The position numbers and the translations under genes were made by a program. Under the pieces are notes generated by a model, which searched no databases, was not told where the DNA came from, and saw only the letters and a list, made by a program, of their open reading frames with translations. From Candidatus Gastranaerophilales bacterium (GTDB lineage: Bacteria; Cyanobacteriota; Vampirovibrionia; Gastranaerophilales; Gastranaerophilaceae), in assembly GCA_944324915.1 (NCBI GenBank), contig CALUYD010000002.1, positions 1-64,000 of the forward strand: a DNA stretch of 64,000 nucleotides, given 5' to 3'. Shown here piece after piece: positions 6,109-15,575 of this stretch; the stretch's first letter is position 1, and each line of letters opens with the position of its first letter.

Positions 6109-7053
6109 ATGATAAAAAGCTATTATGATATTTTGAATGTTAAAGAAAACGCTACAAAGCAAGAGATAAAAAATCAATTTAAAAAATTGGTTAAAATGTA
6201 TCATCCTGATGTCAATTCTTCCTTGGAGGCTGAAGAAATTTTTAAAGAAATAAATAAAGCAGCAGAAATTCTATTGGATGATTTAAAAAGAAAAAATTAT
6301 GATAGTTTAAGAGCTATAAATAAGAATATATATAGAAAAAATAGCAATATTAATGCAAGCGAATATTCTTTTTATGATTTATTTAAAAAACCAAAAAAAG
6401 AAGAAAAAAAGCCTGAAATTAAACCTCAAAAAGGTCAAGATATAACTGTTAATGTTGAAATAGATTATACAGAGGCAATCTTAGGAACTCAAAGAAGTAT
6501 CAATATTTCTCGCTCATCAATTTGTCCAAAGTGCCAAGGTCATAAATTTGCAAATGGTCAAAAATGCGCTTATTGCGATGGCTTAGGAGAAAAAACAGTT
6601 AATAAAAAAATTACCGTAAAAATTCCAAAAGGCTTAAAAAACGGCACTAAATTAAGAATAAAAGGAGAAGGTCAAGAAGGCAGATTTGGCGGTCAAAACG
6701 GTAATTTGTATGTTGTTGTAAATGTTATAAAAAATGATGAATTAAATATAAAAGATGATATAGTTTATTATAATGCTTCAATATCGCCTTATACTGCGGT
6801 CTTGGGGGGTAATATTAATGTTCCTACTTTATGGGGTGAGGCTATTATTAAAATTCCTCCTTTGACAAAAGCTAATCAGAGTTTTAAACTAATTGATGTC
6901 GGTGTATTAAACGAAAAAACCGGCAAAAAAGGTGAACAAATAGTTAAAATTATAATTCAAATCCCAAAAGAGCTCTCAAGTCAAGAATTTGCACTTTATG
7001 AAAAATTAAGAGATTTGAATATGAAAAAGACAAATGCAAAAACAATCTACTAA
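6109..7053 (+). CDS. DnaJ-like co-chaperone with reduced zinc finger
   Basis: A J-domain protein of 314 aa. Residues 4-66 are the J domain with the HPD motif (KMYHPDVN), which stimulates DnaK ATPase. The zinc region near residue 140 keeps only CPKCQGHKFANGQKCAYC, one zinc site, where DnaJ has two and CbpA none. C-terminal substrate-binding beta domains follow (VKIPKGLKNGTKLRIKGEG; IIKIPPLTKANQSFKL). It is therefore intermediate between DnaJ and CbpA and shorter than DnaJ (about 375 aa). The 3' end overlaps queE by 20 nt. No clear ribosome binding site precedes the ATG. Confidence 0.85.
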   Translation: MIKSYYDILNVKENATKQEIKNQFKKLVKMYHPDVNSSLEAEEIFKEINKAAEILLDDLKRKNYDSLRAINKNIYRKNSNINASEYSFYDLFKKPKKEEKKPEIKPQKGQDITVNVEIDYTEAILGTQRSINISRSSICPKCQGHKFANGQKCAYCDGLGEKTVNKKITVKIPKGLKNGTKLRIKGEGQEGRFGGQNGNLYVVVNVIKNDELNIKDDIVYYNASISPYTAVLGGNINVPTLWGEAIIKIPPLTKANQSFKLIDVGVLNEKTGKKGEQIVKIIIQIPKELSSQEFALYEKLRDLNMKKTNAKTIY

Positions 7054-7702
7054 AATTCGAGAAATTTTTACATCAATCCAAGGCGAAGGTCCTTATGTCG
7101 GACAAAAACACATATTTGTCAGATTTTGCAAATGTAATTTAAATTGTGCATATTGCGATACGGATTTTAATTCTCAAAATGCTAAAGATTATAATATTGA
7201 TGATTTAGCCTTAAATCTAGCGGATAATGACGCTGAAGTTATTAGTTTTACAGGCGGAGAGCCTTTATTGGAGCTTGATTTTTTAAAAGAATTTTTAAGC
7301 GAATATAAATCAAAGTTGAATAAAAAAATATATCTTGAAACAAACGGAACACTTTATAAAAATTTGGCTCAAATTATTGATTATATTGATATAATCTCGA
7401 TGGATATTAAACTTGAAAGCGCAACAGGGCAGAAGAATTTGTTTTTTGAAAATGAAGAATTTTTAAAAATTGCACAAAAAAAAGAAACTTTTATAAAAGC
7501 TGTATTTGATGAAAATATTTCTGATGTTGAAATTGAAAAAACAACAACTTTAGCTAAAAAATACAATACTCTTTTAATTCTTCAGCCTAAAATGCCTATA
7601 AATAAAGGGCTTGATTTGGATAATATTTACAATAAATTCTATAAAAAATATAAAAATATCAGATTAATTCCTCAAGTTCATAAATATTTAAATCTTGCAT
7701 AA
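7034..7702 (+). CDS. queE: 7-carboxy-7-deazaguanine synthase (radical SAM)
   Basis: A 222-aa radical SAM enzyme of the queuosine (preQ0) pathway that converts 6-carboxytetrahydropterin to 7-carboxy-7-deazaguanine. It opens with the family signature REIFTSIQGEGPYVGQ, then the 4Fe-4S motif CNLNCAYC and FTGGEPLLE for SAM binding. Length fits QueE. It starts inside the dnaJ-like gene, so it is probably co-translated. Other queuosine genes are not adjacent. Confidence 0.9.
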   Translation: MQKQSTKIREIFTSIQGEGPYVGQKHIFVRFCKCNLNCAYCDTDFNSQNAKDYNIDDLALNLADNDAEVISFTGGEPLLELDFLKEFLSEYKSKLNKKIYLETNGTLYKNLAQIIDYIDIISMDIKLESATGQKNLFFENEEFLKIAQKKETFIKAVFDENISDVEIEKTTTLAKKYNTLLILQPKMPINKGLDLDNIYNKFYKKYKNIRLIPQVHKYLNLA

Positions 7703-7716
7703 TTAAATTTTTTTTA

Positions 7717-7725
7717 TGCAATAAT
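7717..7725 (+). promoter_or_regulatory. Extended -10 before decarboxylase gene
   Basis: TGC precedes AATAAT (7720-7725), placing the predicted transcription start 7 nt later at or next to the ATG at 7733. There is no Shine-Dalgarno, so this looks like a leaderless transcript. The hexamer is weaker than those at cysE or ffh. Confidence 0.35.
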
Positions 7726-7732
7726 ATTTTTT

Positions 7733-9187
7733 ATGACAGGTTTGCTTCAAAACAAAATATCTTTTTCATCAATTAAGGATAATTTGTGCGATATGTTTAA
7801 CTCTAACGCCAAAACTCCTTTAATTGATGCTATGCAAAATTATAAGAAAAACCCTATGACAGGTTTTCATATCCCGGGACACAACAGAGGAGCTGGTGTT
7901 CATCCGAAATTAATTGATTTAATCGGAAAAGACGCTCTAGCGCTTGATTGTACTGATGAATTTGATAATTTAGGTACACTTCATCCTGCAACAGGGGCAA
8001 TCAAACAAGCTCAAGAGCTTGCGGCTGCTACTTATGGCGCTAAAAGAACATTTTTTATTACAAGTGGTTCAACAAGCGCTAATTTAGCTCTTGCTTTTGC
8101 TCTTACAAGCCCATTTGATGAAGTTTTAATCGGAAGAAACTGTCATCGCTCTGTTTTAACAGGATTAATTATTTCAGGCGCTAAGGTTAATTGGGTTATT
8201 CCAAAAAAATTAAACGATTGGTCAATTTTTGGAAATATTGAAGCTCAAGCGATTGAGGAAAAATTAAAAAACAATAGAAATATTAAACTAGTTTGGATTA
8301 CAAACCCGACTTATGAGGGTGTTGTATCAGATATTAAAAAAATATCTGAAGTTTGTAAAAAATATAAAGCTGCATTGATTGTTGATGAAGCCCATGGGTC
8401 GTTATGGAATTATAATCAAAAACTTCCTACAACAGCCCTTGAGCTGGGCGCAGACGCTGTTGTGCATTCGCTTCATAAAACGGGTGGCGCTATGACACAG
8501 GCTTCTATGCTTCATTTGTCTAAAAATTCTAAATTCGAAGAAGAAAAAGTAATCCATGCTCTTAAGTTGCTTCATACGACAAGCCCAAGTTTATTATTAT
8601 TAGCTAGCTTAGATGCTGCAAGAGCAAATCTTTCAAGCTCAAGCGGTCAAAAAATGTTGAATAATGCAATTGAAAATGCGATTTATTTTAGAAAAGAAGC
8701 GAAAAAAATCGAAAATCTTTCAGTTCTTGAAAATAATGTTGAAATAGATATTACAAAATTATTTATCAAAATGAAAGGTTTATCAGGGCTTCAATTAGAA
8801 TATATCTTAGAGCATGATTATAAAATAGAGGTTGAATCAGCGTCTGATGCCGGTTTATTGATATTATCCAATATTGGAAATACAAGAGCTGAGTTTGAAT
8901 ATTTAATTAAATGTTTAAAAGAAATTTCGCAAAAGAAATATAAATTCGAGCATGAAAATATTAAAATTATGCCTTTAATTGACCCTGAAATAGTTATGAA
9001 TTTAAGAGAGGCATATTTTGCTCCAAAAGAATTGATTGATAAATTTGATGCAATAGGAAGAATTTCATCTCAAGTAGTTGCTTTATGTCCCCCTGGGATT
9101 TCAATACTTTTGCCGGGCGAGATAATTAAAAAAGAACATCTTCCATATTTGTTTACATACGATAAAATTGAAGTTATAAGAGAATAA
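7733..9187 (+). CDS. Orn/Lys/Arg decarboxylase, fold type I
   Basis: A 484-aa PLP-dependent decarboxylase of the Orn/Lys/Arg major-domain family (speA-like enzymes of Firmicutes and cyanobacteria). The TPLIDAM...FHIPGHNRG start is diagnostic. VDEAHG and HSLHKTGG carry the cofactor Asp and the Schiff-base lysine (K249). The ALCPPGISILLPGE motif near the C-terminus is also family-specific. It would make agmatine, cadaverine or putrescine; substrate cannot be read from sequence. Length is the short (non-inducible) class. The first 27 residues before TPLID may not be translated, as a second ATG lies at 7793. It ends at a terminator shared with flgE. Confidence 0.88.
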   Translation: MTGLLQNKISFSSIKDNLCDMFNSNAKTPLIDAMQNYKKNPMTGFHIPGHNRGAGVHPKLIDLIGKDALALDCTDEFDNLGTLHPATGAIKQAQELAAATYGAKRTFFITSGSTSANLALAFALTSPFDEVLIGRNCHRSVLTGLIISGAKVNWVIPKKLNDWSIFGNIEAQAIEEKLKNNRNIKLVWITNPTYEGVVSDIKKISEVCKKYKAALIVDEAHGSLWNYNQKLPTTALELGADAVVHSLHKTGGAMTQASMLHLSKNSKFEEEKVIHALKLLHTTSPSLLLLASLDAARANLSSSSGQKMLNNAIENAIYFRKEAKKIENLSVLENNVEIDITKLFIKMKGLSGLQLEYILEHDYKIEVESASDAGLLILSNIGNTRAEFEYLIKCLKEISQKKYKFEHENIKIMPLIDPEIVMNLREAYFAPKELIDKFDAIGRISSQVVALCPPGISILLPGEIIKKEHLPYLFTYDKIEVIRE

Positions 9188-9192
9188 AATAT

Positions 9193-9219
9193 AAAGGGTA
9201 TCAATTTGATACCCTTTTT
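9193..9219 (+). terminator. Bidirectional intrinsic terminator
   Basis: GGGTATC (9196-9202) and GATACCC (9208-9214) pair around AATTT, with AAA before and TTTTT after. It sits between convergent genes (decarboxylase and flgE). Confidence 0.85.
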
Positions 9220-9249
9220 AAATAAGACAATAAAGAGAAAAACCAGAGA

Positions 9250-10647
9250 TTATTGACCCAAATATACAAGTGTTTCAAGTAATTGGTTAGCTCCTGAGAA
9301 CACTTGTGAATTTGCTTGAACGAGTCTTTGAGCTAATATCATATTTGAGAATTGTTGAGCGAGGTCAACGTTTGATGATTCCAGAGCTCCTGAAATAACG
9401 CTTCCAACCCCATTAACGTTTGCTGCTGTGAAAAGTACATCACCGCAGTTTACGCCAATTTCGTATTGGTTATTTCCTGCTGCAACCAGACCGTTATCGT
9501 TTGTAACTTTTGCCATTTGTAGTTGCATGTTTGCTTTTTCTAAAACATTAGGATCAACATATAACGAAGCGTTTCCTGAGTTTTGAATATCATCATTGAT
9601 AATTATACCGTTTGCATCGATATATGAAAAATATGTAGATCCATCTTCATTTGATCTTACGGATAATTTTGAACCATCCTCGTAAGTTACTGTCATAAGA
9701 CCGTCTTTACCTACTGAAAAACTTTCATAGTTTTTGGTTGTGTCTGAAGTTATGTCATCAACTTCGCCGATTGAAGCTGAAACATTCATTAATTGAGTAG
9801 TGTATGCTCCATCTACCATTGGCATAGAAGCCAAGTTTGTTGCAGCTACAAAGTTTGAGCCTCCGTCTTTTTCATCAATAGTTTCAAATTTCATCGATGT
9901 AGTAGCACCTTGCGGTTCAAAGCTAATTGCGCCATCTACAACTGTTGCTGTGTATTTTCCGTTTGCAACAGCATTTATGGCAGCTACTATGTCATTTACG
10001 GTTTTATTTGTGGTATCTCCTAAATCAACTTCTATCGTAGAATCAGTTCCACCCTCGTTAACAATAATATTAAATTTTCCTCCTGTAATACCATTATGTG
10101 TGCTTCCAAGACCATTTAAATCTGTTAGAAACATATCACCAAATCTATCAGCAGGAGTTCCTTCTGAAGTTACTTTGATTGATGTTGGAATTTTAATGGG
10201 AGTAGTAGAGCGGTTTAAAGATAGATTTTGATCCATACCTAAAACTTTTGAGCCGTTTGCAGTACAAAGATATCCGTTTTCATCCAATGAAAAAGAGCCG
10301 TCACGAGTTAAAAGAACTTTTCCGTCTGAATCTAATACTGTAAACCAACCGTTTCCTGTAATAGCCATATCTTCAGCTCTACCTGTTGTGTTTGTGCTTG
10401 AAGCACTGAAATCTTTAGTAATTGCAGCACATTGTACACCAACACCTATTTGATATGGATTTGTGCCGCCTGAATTTTTTGTAGAACTTGTACCTGTTGT
10501 TTTAGTTGAATACCAGATATCTTGAAAATCTACACGTGATGTTTTGTATGCAGTTGTGTTCATATTAGCAACGTTATCAGATACTACTGTTAATTGTTGC
10601 GTGCCTGCATTAAGACCTGTCATTGACGTAAATAATGCTTGTGTCAT
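9250..10647 (-). CDS. flgE: Flagellar hook protein
   Basis: A 465-aa hook subunit. The N-terminus (LFTSMTGLNAGTQQLTVVSDNVANMNTTAYK) is the conserved rod/hook coiled-coil segment with the SDN-ANxNTxAYK motif. The C-terminus (SGALESSNVDLAQQFSNMILAQRLVQANSQVF...LLETLVYLGQ) is the matching D0 helix. Between them, GNGWFTVLDSDG...LTRDGSFSLDENGYL is the FlgE/F/G D1 motif. It polymerises outside the cell as the universal joint. AAAGGG precedes the ATG. It is the last gene of fliJ-fliK-flgD-flgE. Confidence 0.94.
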   Translation of the reverse strand: MTQALFTSMTGLNAGTQQLTVVSDNVANMNTTAYKTSRVDFQDIWYSTKTTGTSSTKNSGGTNPYQIGVGVQCAAITKDFSASSTNTTGRAEDMAITGNGWFTVLDSDGKVLLTRDGSFSLDENGYLCTANGSKVLGMDQNLSLNRSTTPIKIPTSIKVTSEGTPADRFGDMFLTDLNGLGSTHNGITGGKFNIIVNEGGTDSTIEVDLGDTTNKTVNDIVAAINAVANGKYTATVVDGAISFEPQGATTSMKFETIDEKDGGSNFVAATNLASMPMVDGAYTTQLMNVSASIGEVDDITSDTTKNYESFSVGKDGLMTVTYEDGSKLSVRSNEDGSTYFSYIDANGIIINDDIQNSGNASLYVDPNVLEKANMQLQMAKVTNDNGLVAAGNNQYEIGVNCGDVLFTAANVNGVGSVISGALESSNVDLAQQFSNMILAQRLVQANSQVFSGANQLLETLVYLGQ

Positions 10648-10688
10648 TTAGTTTTTTGCCCTTTCTTTATTGTCATTTATTAAATTAT

Positions 10689-11312
10689 TTATTTGATTTT
10701 ATCTACTGCTTCTTTTGCATATTCATATATTTTATCTACATTGCTTATTGCTGCGGTGTTAAACAATGCTTGTGCAGCTTGTGTTGTATTTTCAATAGTG
10801 CTATCGCTACTATTTTCTTCATTTTTATCATCTTCAACCGTTTCACCTTCTCCCTCGGTAGTTCCGTCATCCGGATTTGCTTCGGTAAGATAATAAACAT
10901 TTGTTATTGAAGATAAAGGATAGTATCTTTCTCCTACAAATACGCTTGCACCGCTGGAATCTGAAAAATCTACACCTTCAACAATTCCAACATAACCTTG
11001 ACCATCTACTTCAACACGAACACATTGACCAAGTAATGAATTTGCTTGATAAACATTAGAAAATTGTGAAAATGAACTTGTTAGTGCTTCCATTTGCTCT
11101 AATGTCGCAAATTGAGCTTCTTGAGCCAACATTTCAGAGTTATCCATAGGATTCATAGGATCTTGATATTGCAATTGTTGAGTTAAAAGATATAAGAAAT
11201 CTTGAGAACTTACTGATGAATTTGATTTTGTTTCAGTGTTTGTTTGATTTGCTCTTGTTTGAGCTGTAATATTTGAATTTTGTATGATTTGACTTGATAC
11301 GCTTGAAGCCAT
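10689..11312 (-). CDS. flgD: Flagellar hook-capping protein
   Basis: A 207-aa hook assembly scaffold that caps the growing hook. The N-terminal signature DFLYLLTQQLQYQDPMNPMDNSEMLAQ...FATLEQM is highly characteristic, and GQCVRVEVDGQGYVGIVEGVDFS follows. The usual C-terminal Tudor and Fn-III region is replaced by an acidic, low-complexity stretch (TTEGEGETVEDDKNEEN), so the protein is a reduced form. AAGGAA stands before the ATG. It lies between fliK and flgE, the usual order. Confidence 0.93.
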   Translation of the reverse strand: MASSVSSQIIQNSNITAQTRANQTNTETKSNSSVSSQDFLYLLTQQLQYQDPMNPMDNSEMLAQEAQFATLEQMEALTSSFSQFSNVYQANSLLGQCVRVEVDGQGYVGIVEGVDFSDSSGASVFVGERYYPLSSITNVYYLTEANPDDGTTEGEGETVEDDKNEENSSDSTIENTTQAAQALFNTAAISNVDKIYEYAKEAVDKIK

Positions 11313-11325
11313 AATTTTTTCCTTA

Positions 11326-13872
11326 TTAGTTTAAACTGTAACTTATGGATTTATTCAATACACTTGAAAAATCCTTTGCAAAAGACATATCGTAGTTAGA
11401 TATTGAAGCTAATATGTCTTTTGATTCTTTATTGTCATTTTGTCTTTGTTGATTATTATTTTTATTTTCATTATTTTGTTGATTTTGATTATCTTCGTAA
11501 TTTTTAGCAAGGTTTTGATTACCCTCGTAGTTGGTTGAACCTTCTTGACCTTGTGTTTTAATTTGAATATTATTAACATTTACGCCGGCGTCTGTTAATT
11601 GTTGGCGAAGTGAATTAATATTTTTTTCAATATATGCTCTAACATCATCATTTTGAGCCATTATTTGAGTTGTTAAGCCGTCTTGATTTGATATTAATTC
11701 AATAGAAAGCCTTCCTAAATCATTAGGTCTTAAAACCATGGTTAATTTTTGTGTTGCGCCATCTTTTAGTTGCGTAATTTTATTTGTAACTTGATTTAAA
11801 ATATCTTCCATAGATGGTGCTGATGTGTTTTGAGTTGTTGTTGTTTTGACCAACGCAGCAGCGTTTTTAATTACTGCATTAATTCCTGTGGCATCATAGG
11901 TTATGCTTCCATGGATTGATGTGTTTGATGTTAGCGAATTTACTTCACCCATTGCAAGTTTTGCAATTTCATCTGATACAGATAATGCTCCAGAATTTGA
12001 CGGTATATTTTTAATATCGACTTCAACCATCATTTCATCAAGCATATTTTCTATTGCAACTGTTTTTTGAAGATTTTGCTCAATAATATCAATGTTTGTA
12101 TCTTGCTCAATTTTTCCTTTAAGTTTCACTTCGCTAAAATCAAAATCAGCATCGATTGTATTATCTTTATTGTTTTGAGATAATTTTAGGTCTTGTATTG
12201 TAGTATCTTCTTGTCTTGTATTTTGATTATTTTGTTCTTGTGTGAAATTTTCATTATTTGAGAATTTTTTAAATTCATCAACTAAATCAATAGTGTTTGT
12301 TGATTGATTTAGTGTTGTTTCATTATTTTGTTTTGGAATATTTGTTTCAATTTCACTAGATAAATCTTTAATGGTTTGATTTAATTCATCCGGTGAAATT
12401 TCTTGAGTATTAATTTTTTCAATTAGACTTTCGATTTGTTCTTTTATTTCTTTGGTAGAATTTTCGCTTTTTAGCTCATCATTAAGATTATCAAGCAAAT
12501 TTATAATTTCTTTTTTTGTATTTTCATCTTTAATATCGATATTTTCTAAGTCTTTATTGTTTAACTTGTCTAATGTTTCAAAAATATCTTGATTATTTGT
12601 ATTTGTATTATTTTCAGCAGCTGTAAATTCAATATCTGAATTTATTGAATTATCAAGTGTTGTTTTTAGATTTTTAACGGTTTCTTTTAAGTTTTCGAGC
12701 GGTTTTATGATATTTTCGCTAAAGTTTGAATTTTCTACATCCTCGCTTGAAGTTGTTTTTATGTTTTCTATGAGTTTATCAAGATTTTCTTTTATTGAGT
12801 CCAGCTTTTCGCTATTAGAATTATTCTTTAATTCTTCTATATCTTTTGAAATTTCTTCAATTAATTTTGTTGCTTCTTGTATTGTTTCATTATCTTTGTT
12901 ATCAACTGAAATTGTATTATCTGTTGGTTTTTCAATTTCAAGTTTTATTTCAGATAATTCATTTTCATTGTTAATTTCTATATTTGTATCATTTTTAATT
13001 GATGTATTATTGAATAATTCATCAATTTTATTTTTTAATTCTGCTAATTCATTGCTAAAGTTTTGAGCATCGATTTTTGAATTTTCGTTTGATTCAACAA
13101 TTTCTTTAAGTTCAGATAAAATATCTGAAAGCTCATTTTTTTGCTCTTGGTTTAGTGTTGAATTGTTTAATTCTGATGATACATTTTCAATGATTTTTGG
13201 TAACTCATCAATATTTTCAATATTTTTAAGCAAATCTTTCAAATTTGTATCTGTTTTTTGAATTTCATTTGTAGAAGAAGTGCTGTTAATAACAGGAAGA
13301 ACATTTATTAATTCTTGAATATTTTTATCTATTTTATCAAGACTATTTTCAATTTCGCTATCAACATTATTTTCTGCTTTAGTAGCTTCATTTGTTTCAT
13401 CTGAAGAAAAAACCGGTGATGTCATTACAGGTGAGCTATTATTTATGTCTGACAATTCTTCAGATTTTATTTCTTTTTTGTCTTCTTTTTTTGATATTGT
13501 TTTATTTTCTTCTTTAATTTCAATTTCTGAATTATTTTCCTGAATATCTTTTGTTTCTTTTTTGTATGCTTGAGTTTGAGTATCGTTATTTAGTTCATTT
13601 TCATCGGTATTTTTTTGTATTTTTTTATTTGATACAACTTCTTTTGTATCAAGCGCTTTTTTGTTTATTGAGCTTGTGTTAGTAACTTTTGCTTTTTTAT
13701 CAAAATCGCTTTGAGCTTTTTGTGTTCTTGCGTCTAATTTGCTCATTAAATTAGAAAAACCTGATTGCTCTTGAGTTTTATTTTGTGATGAAGTATTAAA
13801 TGATTGCATCATTAAATCGATTGCATCATTATTTTTATTTTGTTCTATATTTTGAACTAGTGAATTTGTCAT
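11326..13872 (-). CDS. fliK: Flagellar hook-length control protein, very long
   Basis: 848 aa, about twice the usual FliK size. The C-terminal Flg_hook domain (about residues 650-770) reads QKLTMVLRPNDLGRLSIELISNQDGLTTQIMAQNDDVRAYI...LRQQLTDAGVNV and is the switch part that talks to FlhB. Residues 60-600 are highly charged, rich in E, N, K, I and S, with leucine-spaced helices suggesting coiled coil; this is the ruler part. A long ruler would predict a long hook. The last 80 residues are Q/N-rich. AAGGAC precedes the ATG. Confidence 0.9.
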   Translation of the reverse strand: MTNSLVQNIEQNKNNDAIDLMMQSFNTSSQNKTQEQSGFSNLMSKLDARTQKAQSDFDKKAKVTNTSSINKKALDTKEVVSNKKIQKNTDENELNNDTQTQAYKKETKDIQENNSEIEIKEENKTISKKEDKKEIKSEELSDINNSSPVMTSPVFSSDETNEATKAENNVDSEIENSLDKIDKNIQELINVLPVINSTSSTNEIQKTDTNLKDLLKNIENIDELPKIIENVSSELNNSTLNQEQKNELSDILSELKEIVESNENSKIDAQNFSNELAELKNKIDELFNNTSIKNDTNIEINNENELSEIKLEIEKPTDNTISVDNKDNETIQEATKLIEEISKDIEELKNNSNSEKLDSIKENLDKLIENIKTTSSEDVENSNFSENIIKPLENLKETVKNLKTTLDNSINSDIEFTAAENNTNTNNQDIFETLDKLNNKDLENIDIKDENTKKEIINLLDNLNDELKSENSTKEIKEQIESLIEKINTQEISPDELNQTIKDLSSEIETNIPKQNNETTLNQSTNTIDLVDEFKKFSNNENFTQEQNNQNTRQEDTTIQDLKLSQNNKDNTIDADFDFSEVKLKGKIEQDTNIDIIEQNLQKTVAIENMLDEMMVEVDIKNIPSNSGALSVSDEIAKLAMGEVNSLTSNTSIHGSITYDATGINAVIKNAAALVKTTTTQNTSAPSMEDILNQVTNKITQLKDGATQKLTMVLRPNDLGRLSIELISNQDGLTTQIMAQNDDVRAYIEKNINSLRQQLTDAGVNVNNIQIKTQGQEGSTNYEGNQNLAKNYEDNQNQQNNENKNNNQQRQNDNKESKDILASISNYDMSFAKDFSSVLNKSISYSLN

Positions 13873-13888
13873 CTTTTCTTTATTGTCC

Positions 13889-14332
13889 TTAGGCTATTGT
13901 TCTTCTCGAATTTACAATATCATCTATTAATTTAAATTCTTCTTGAAGAACTTCTCTATCGTATTGAGCTTTTTGTTTTTCTTTTAATTTTTCAAGCGAT
14001 TTTACTTGTATATAAGCGTTTTTTGTTATTTCTTGTTGTTTTGCTAAGTCTAATTTTGTTCGCTCTATTATTAATTTTTGAGATGTAATATCTTGAGTGA
14101 TTTTATTAGAAAAAGCGCCGTAATTTGACACCATACAAGGATTGAATGTCTCTTGTAAGAGATATTTTTCAGAGTCATTTCTAATATTTTCAAGCGCTTG
14201 TTGCATTTCTTTTAAAACAAGTTGCTGTTGGTTATAAATATTAGTAATGCTCGCAAGTCTTATTCTCGCATCTTCAAGTGCTTTCTTGCGTACGGTTAAA
14301 ACACTCTCAAGAGTGAACTTAAACCTCCTCAA
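13889..14332 (-). CDS. fliJ: Flagellar export chaperone
   Basis: 147 aa, nearly all coiled coil; the general chaperone of the flagellar type III export gate that binds FliI. The N-terminus MRRFKFTLESVLTVRKKALEDAR follows the FliJ rule (F-x-F-x-L-x-x-V-L-x-x-R). This fixes the start at a TTG (14332-14330) that overlaps a GAGGAGG sequence; GGGGA 9 nt upstream of the TTG is the more sensible ribosome binding site. First gene of the operon, divergent from the GNAT gene. fliI is not adjacent. Confidence 0.85.
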   Translation of the reverse strand: MRRFKFTLESVLTVRKKALEDARIRLASITNIYNQQQLVLKEMQQALENIRNDSEKYLLQETFNPCMVSNYGAFSNKITQDITSQKLIIERTKLDLAKQQEITKNAYIQVKSLEKLKEKQKAQYDREVLQEEFKLIDDIVNSRRTIA

Positions 14333-14524
14333 TTAATTCTATCCCCATATAATTTCTATTTACATGGAAATGTTACTTAATATATCGATATTAATCATCA
14401 TCTATTTTGTTGAAAAAACTTTAGTGAGTTTAGCAAAAAATAATACATACGTATTAGATGTTTTTTTGAAATTCAATAAAGGTAGTCTTTTTGGGATTTT
14501 GTTAATAAAACTCAACACAAAATT

Positions 14525-14554
14525 TGAAAAACAAATTCCCTCCATGATACAATT
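14525..14554 (+). promoter_or_regulatory. Promoter for GNAT-serA transcript
   Basis: TTGAAA (14525-14530) and TACAAT (14549-14554) are 18 bp apart, with TGA before the -10. Transcription would start near 14561, leaving a leader with AAGGAAG at 14566-14572. Confidence 0.65.
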
Positions 14555-14581
14555 AACAAAAATCAAGGAAGTATTGCTAGT

Positions 14582-15556
14582 ATGTATCAAATCGCTAATT
14601 TAGAAGAAAAATATTTTAGAGTGTTCCAAGGCGCATATAATGATTTTCGCCTTAAAGCCAGAATGGATTATAAATTTGAAATTGACCCTTTGTTATATGA
14701 AGATTTTATTGATTCTTTTTCTAAAGGTTTAATTTCTTGTATTATTTTATTGGAAGATTCAATTCCAACAGGCTTTTTGGCATATACAACGGTTCAATCT
14801 GATGTTATTGAATTATTTGTAATTCATTGTTTAGGAACCGAAGATATAAATGAAAAAAGAAGATGTTTGTTTGAAAAATTTATGGAACAAACAAAAAATC
14901 AAAGAAAACATGCGGTTGTAAGCTATGCTATGCTTGGCGTGCAAGAAAGTTTTAGAAAAGAAGTAGCAGAATTTAATTTTAATTTTATCGATACAGGCGT
15001 TGTTGTTTTTGATATTAAAAATAAACAATTAATAAAAGAATTATCACAATTTAATTTTATGGAGTTGCCAATCGGCTATAAATTAACTCCTTATCGCGAT
15101 ATTTATTTTGAAGAATTAGCTGAAGTTATTCATAATTCTTTTAAAGACTCATCAGATGTTAATTTTGATGTTAGATTTTCATCCATTGAAGGTTGCAGAG
15201 ATATTACTCAAAAAATTACAACTTCAATTTATGGAAGATTTTTACCTCAGGCAAGTAAAATTTTATTATATGAAAATAAATTAGTTGGTTTTTGTTTAGC
15301 TAATATTACAGGTGATGGTATTGCTAATTTACCATTAATCGGAATATTAGAAGAACACAGAGGTCAAAAATTATCTAAGTCATTGATTAAATCTTCTGTA
15401 TTAGATGTTGTTAAATTACATCAAGGCGGTATAATTGAATTAAACGAATTGAATGCAAGTTTGGATTTAAGTTTGCAAAGTGCAGTTAAAATGTACGAAT
15501 CGGCAGGCTTTGTCCAAGCATACAGATATTCGCAAGCGTACTTACCAAGAGGATAG
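14582..15556 (+). CDS. Protein with two GNAT acetyltransferase domains
   Basis: 324 aa. The second half is a recognisable GNAT domain: ILLYENKLVGFCLANI (strands 3-4), LPLIGILEEHRGQKLSKSLIKSSV (acetyl-CoA motif A with R-G-x-x-x-S) and NELNASLDLSLQSAVKMYESAGFVQAYRY (motif B). The first 150 residues also show a GNAT-like order (SIPTGFLAYTTVQSDVIELFVI) but with a degraded CoA motif. The substrate is unknown. It is 19 nt upstream of serA and probably co-transcribed with it. AAGGAAG lies 9 nt before the ATG. Confidence 0.75.
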   Translation: MYQIANLEEKYFRVFQGAYNDFRLKARMDYKFEIDPLLYEDFIDSFSKGLISCIILLEDSIPTGFLAYTTVQSDVIELFVIHCLGTEDINEKRRCLFEKFMEQTKNQRKHAVVSYAMLGVQESFRKEVAEFNFNFIDTGVVVFDIKNKQLIKELSQFNFMELPIGYKLTPYRDIYFEELAEVIHNSFKDSSDVNFDVRFSSIEGCRDITQKITTSIYGRFLPQASKILLYENKLVGFCLANITGDGIANLPLIGILEEHRGQKLSKSLIKSSVLDVVKLHQGGIIELNELNASLDLSLQSAVKMYESAGFVQAYRYSQAYLPRG

Positions 15557-15575
15557 TTAAATCAAGGAGTAAACA

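Noticed and set aside
14364-14603. Reading frames on both strands between fliJ and the GNAT gene
   Set aside because: Neither has a ribosome binding site or family pattern, they overlap each other, and the region holds the promoter of the GNAT gene.
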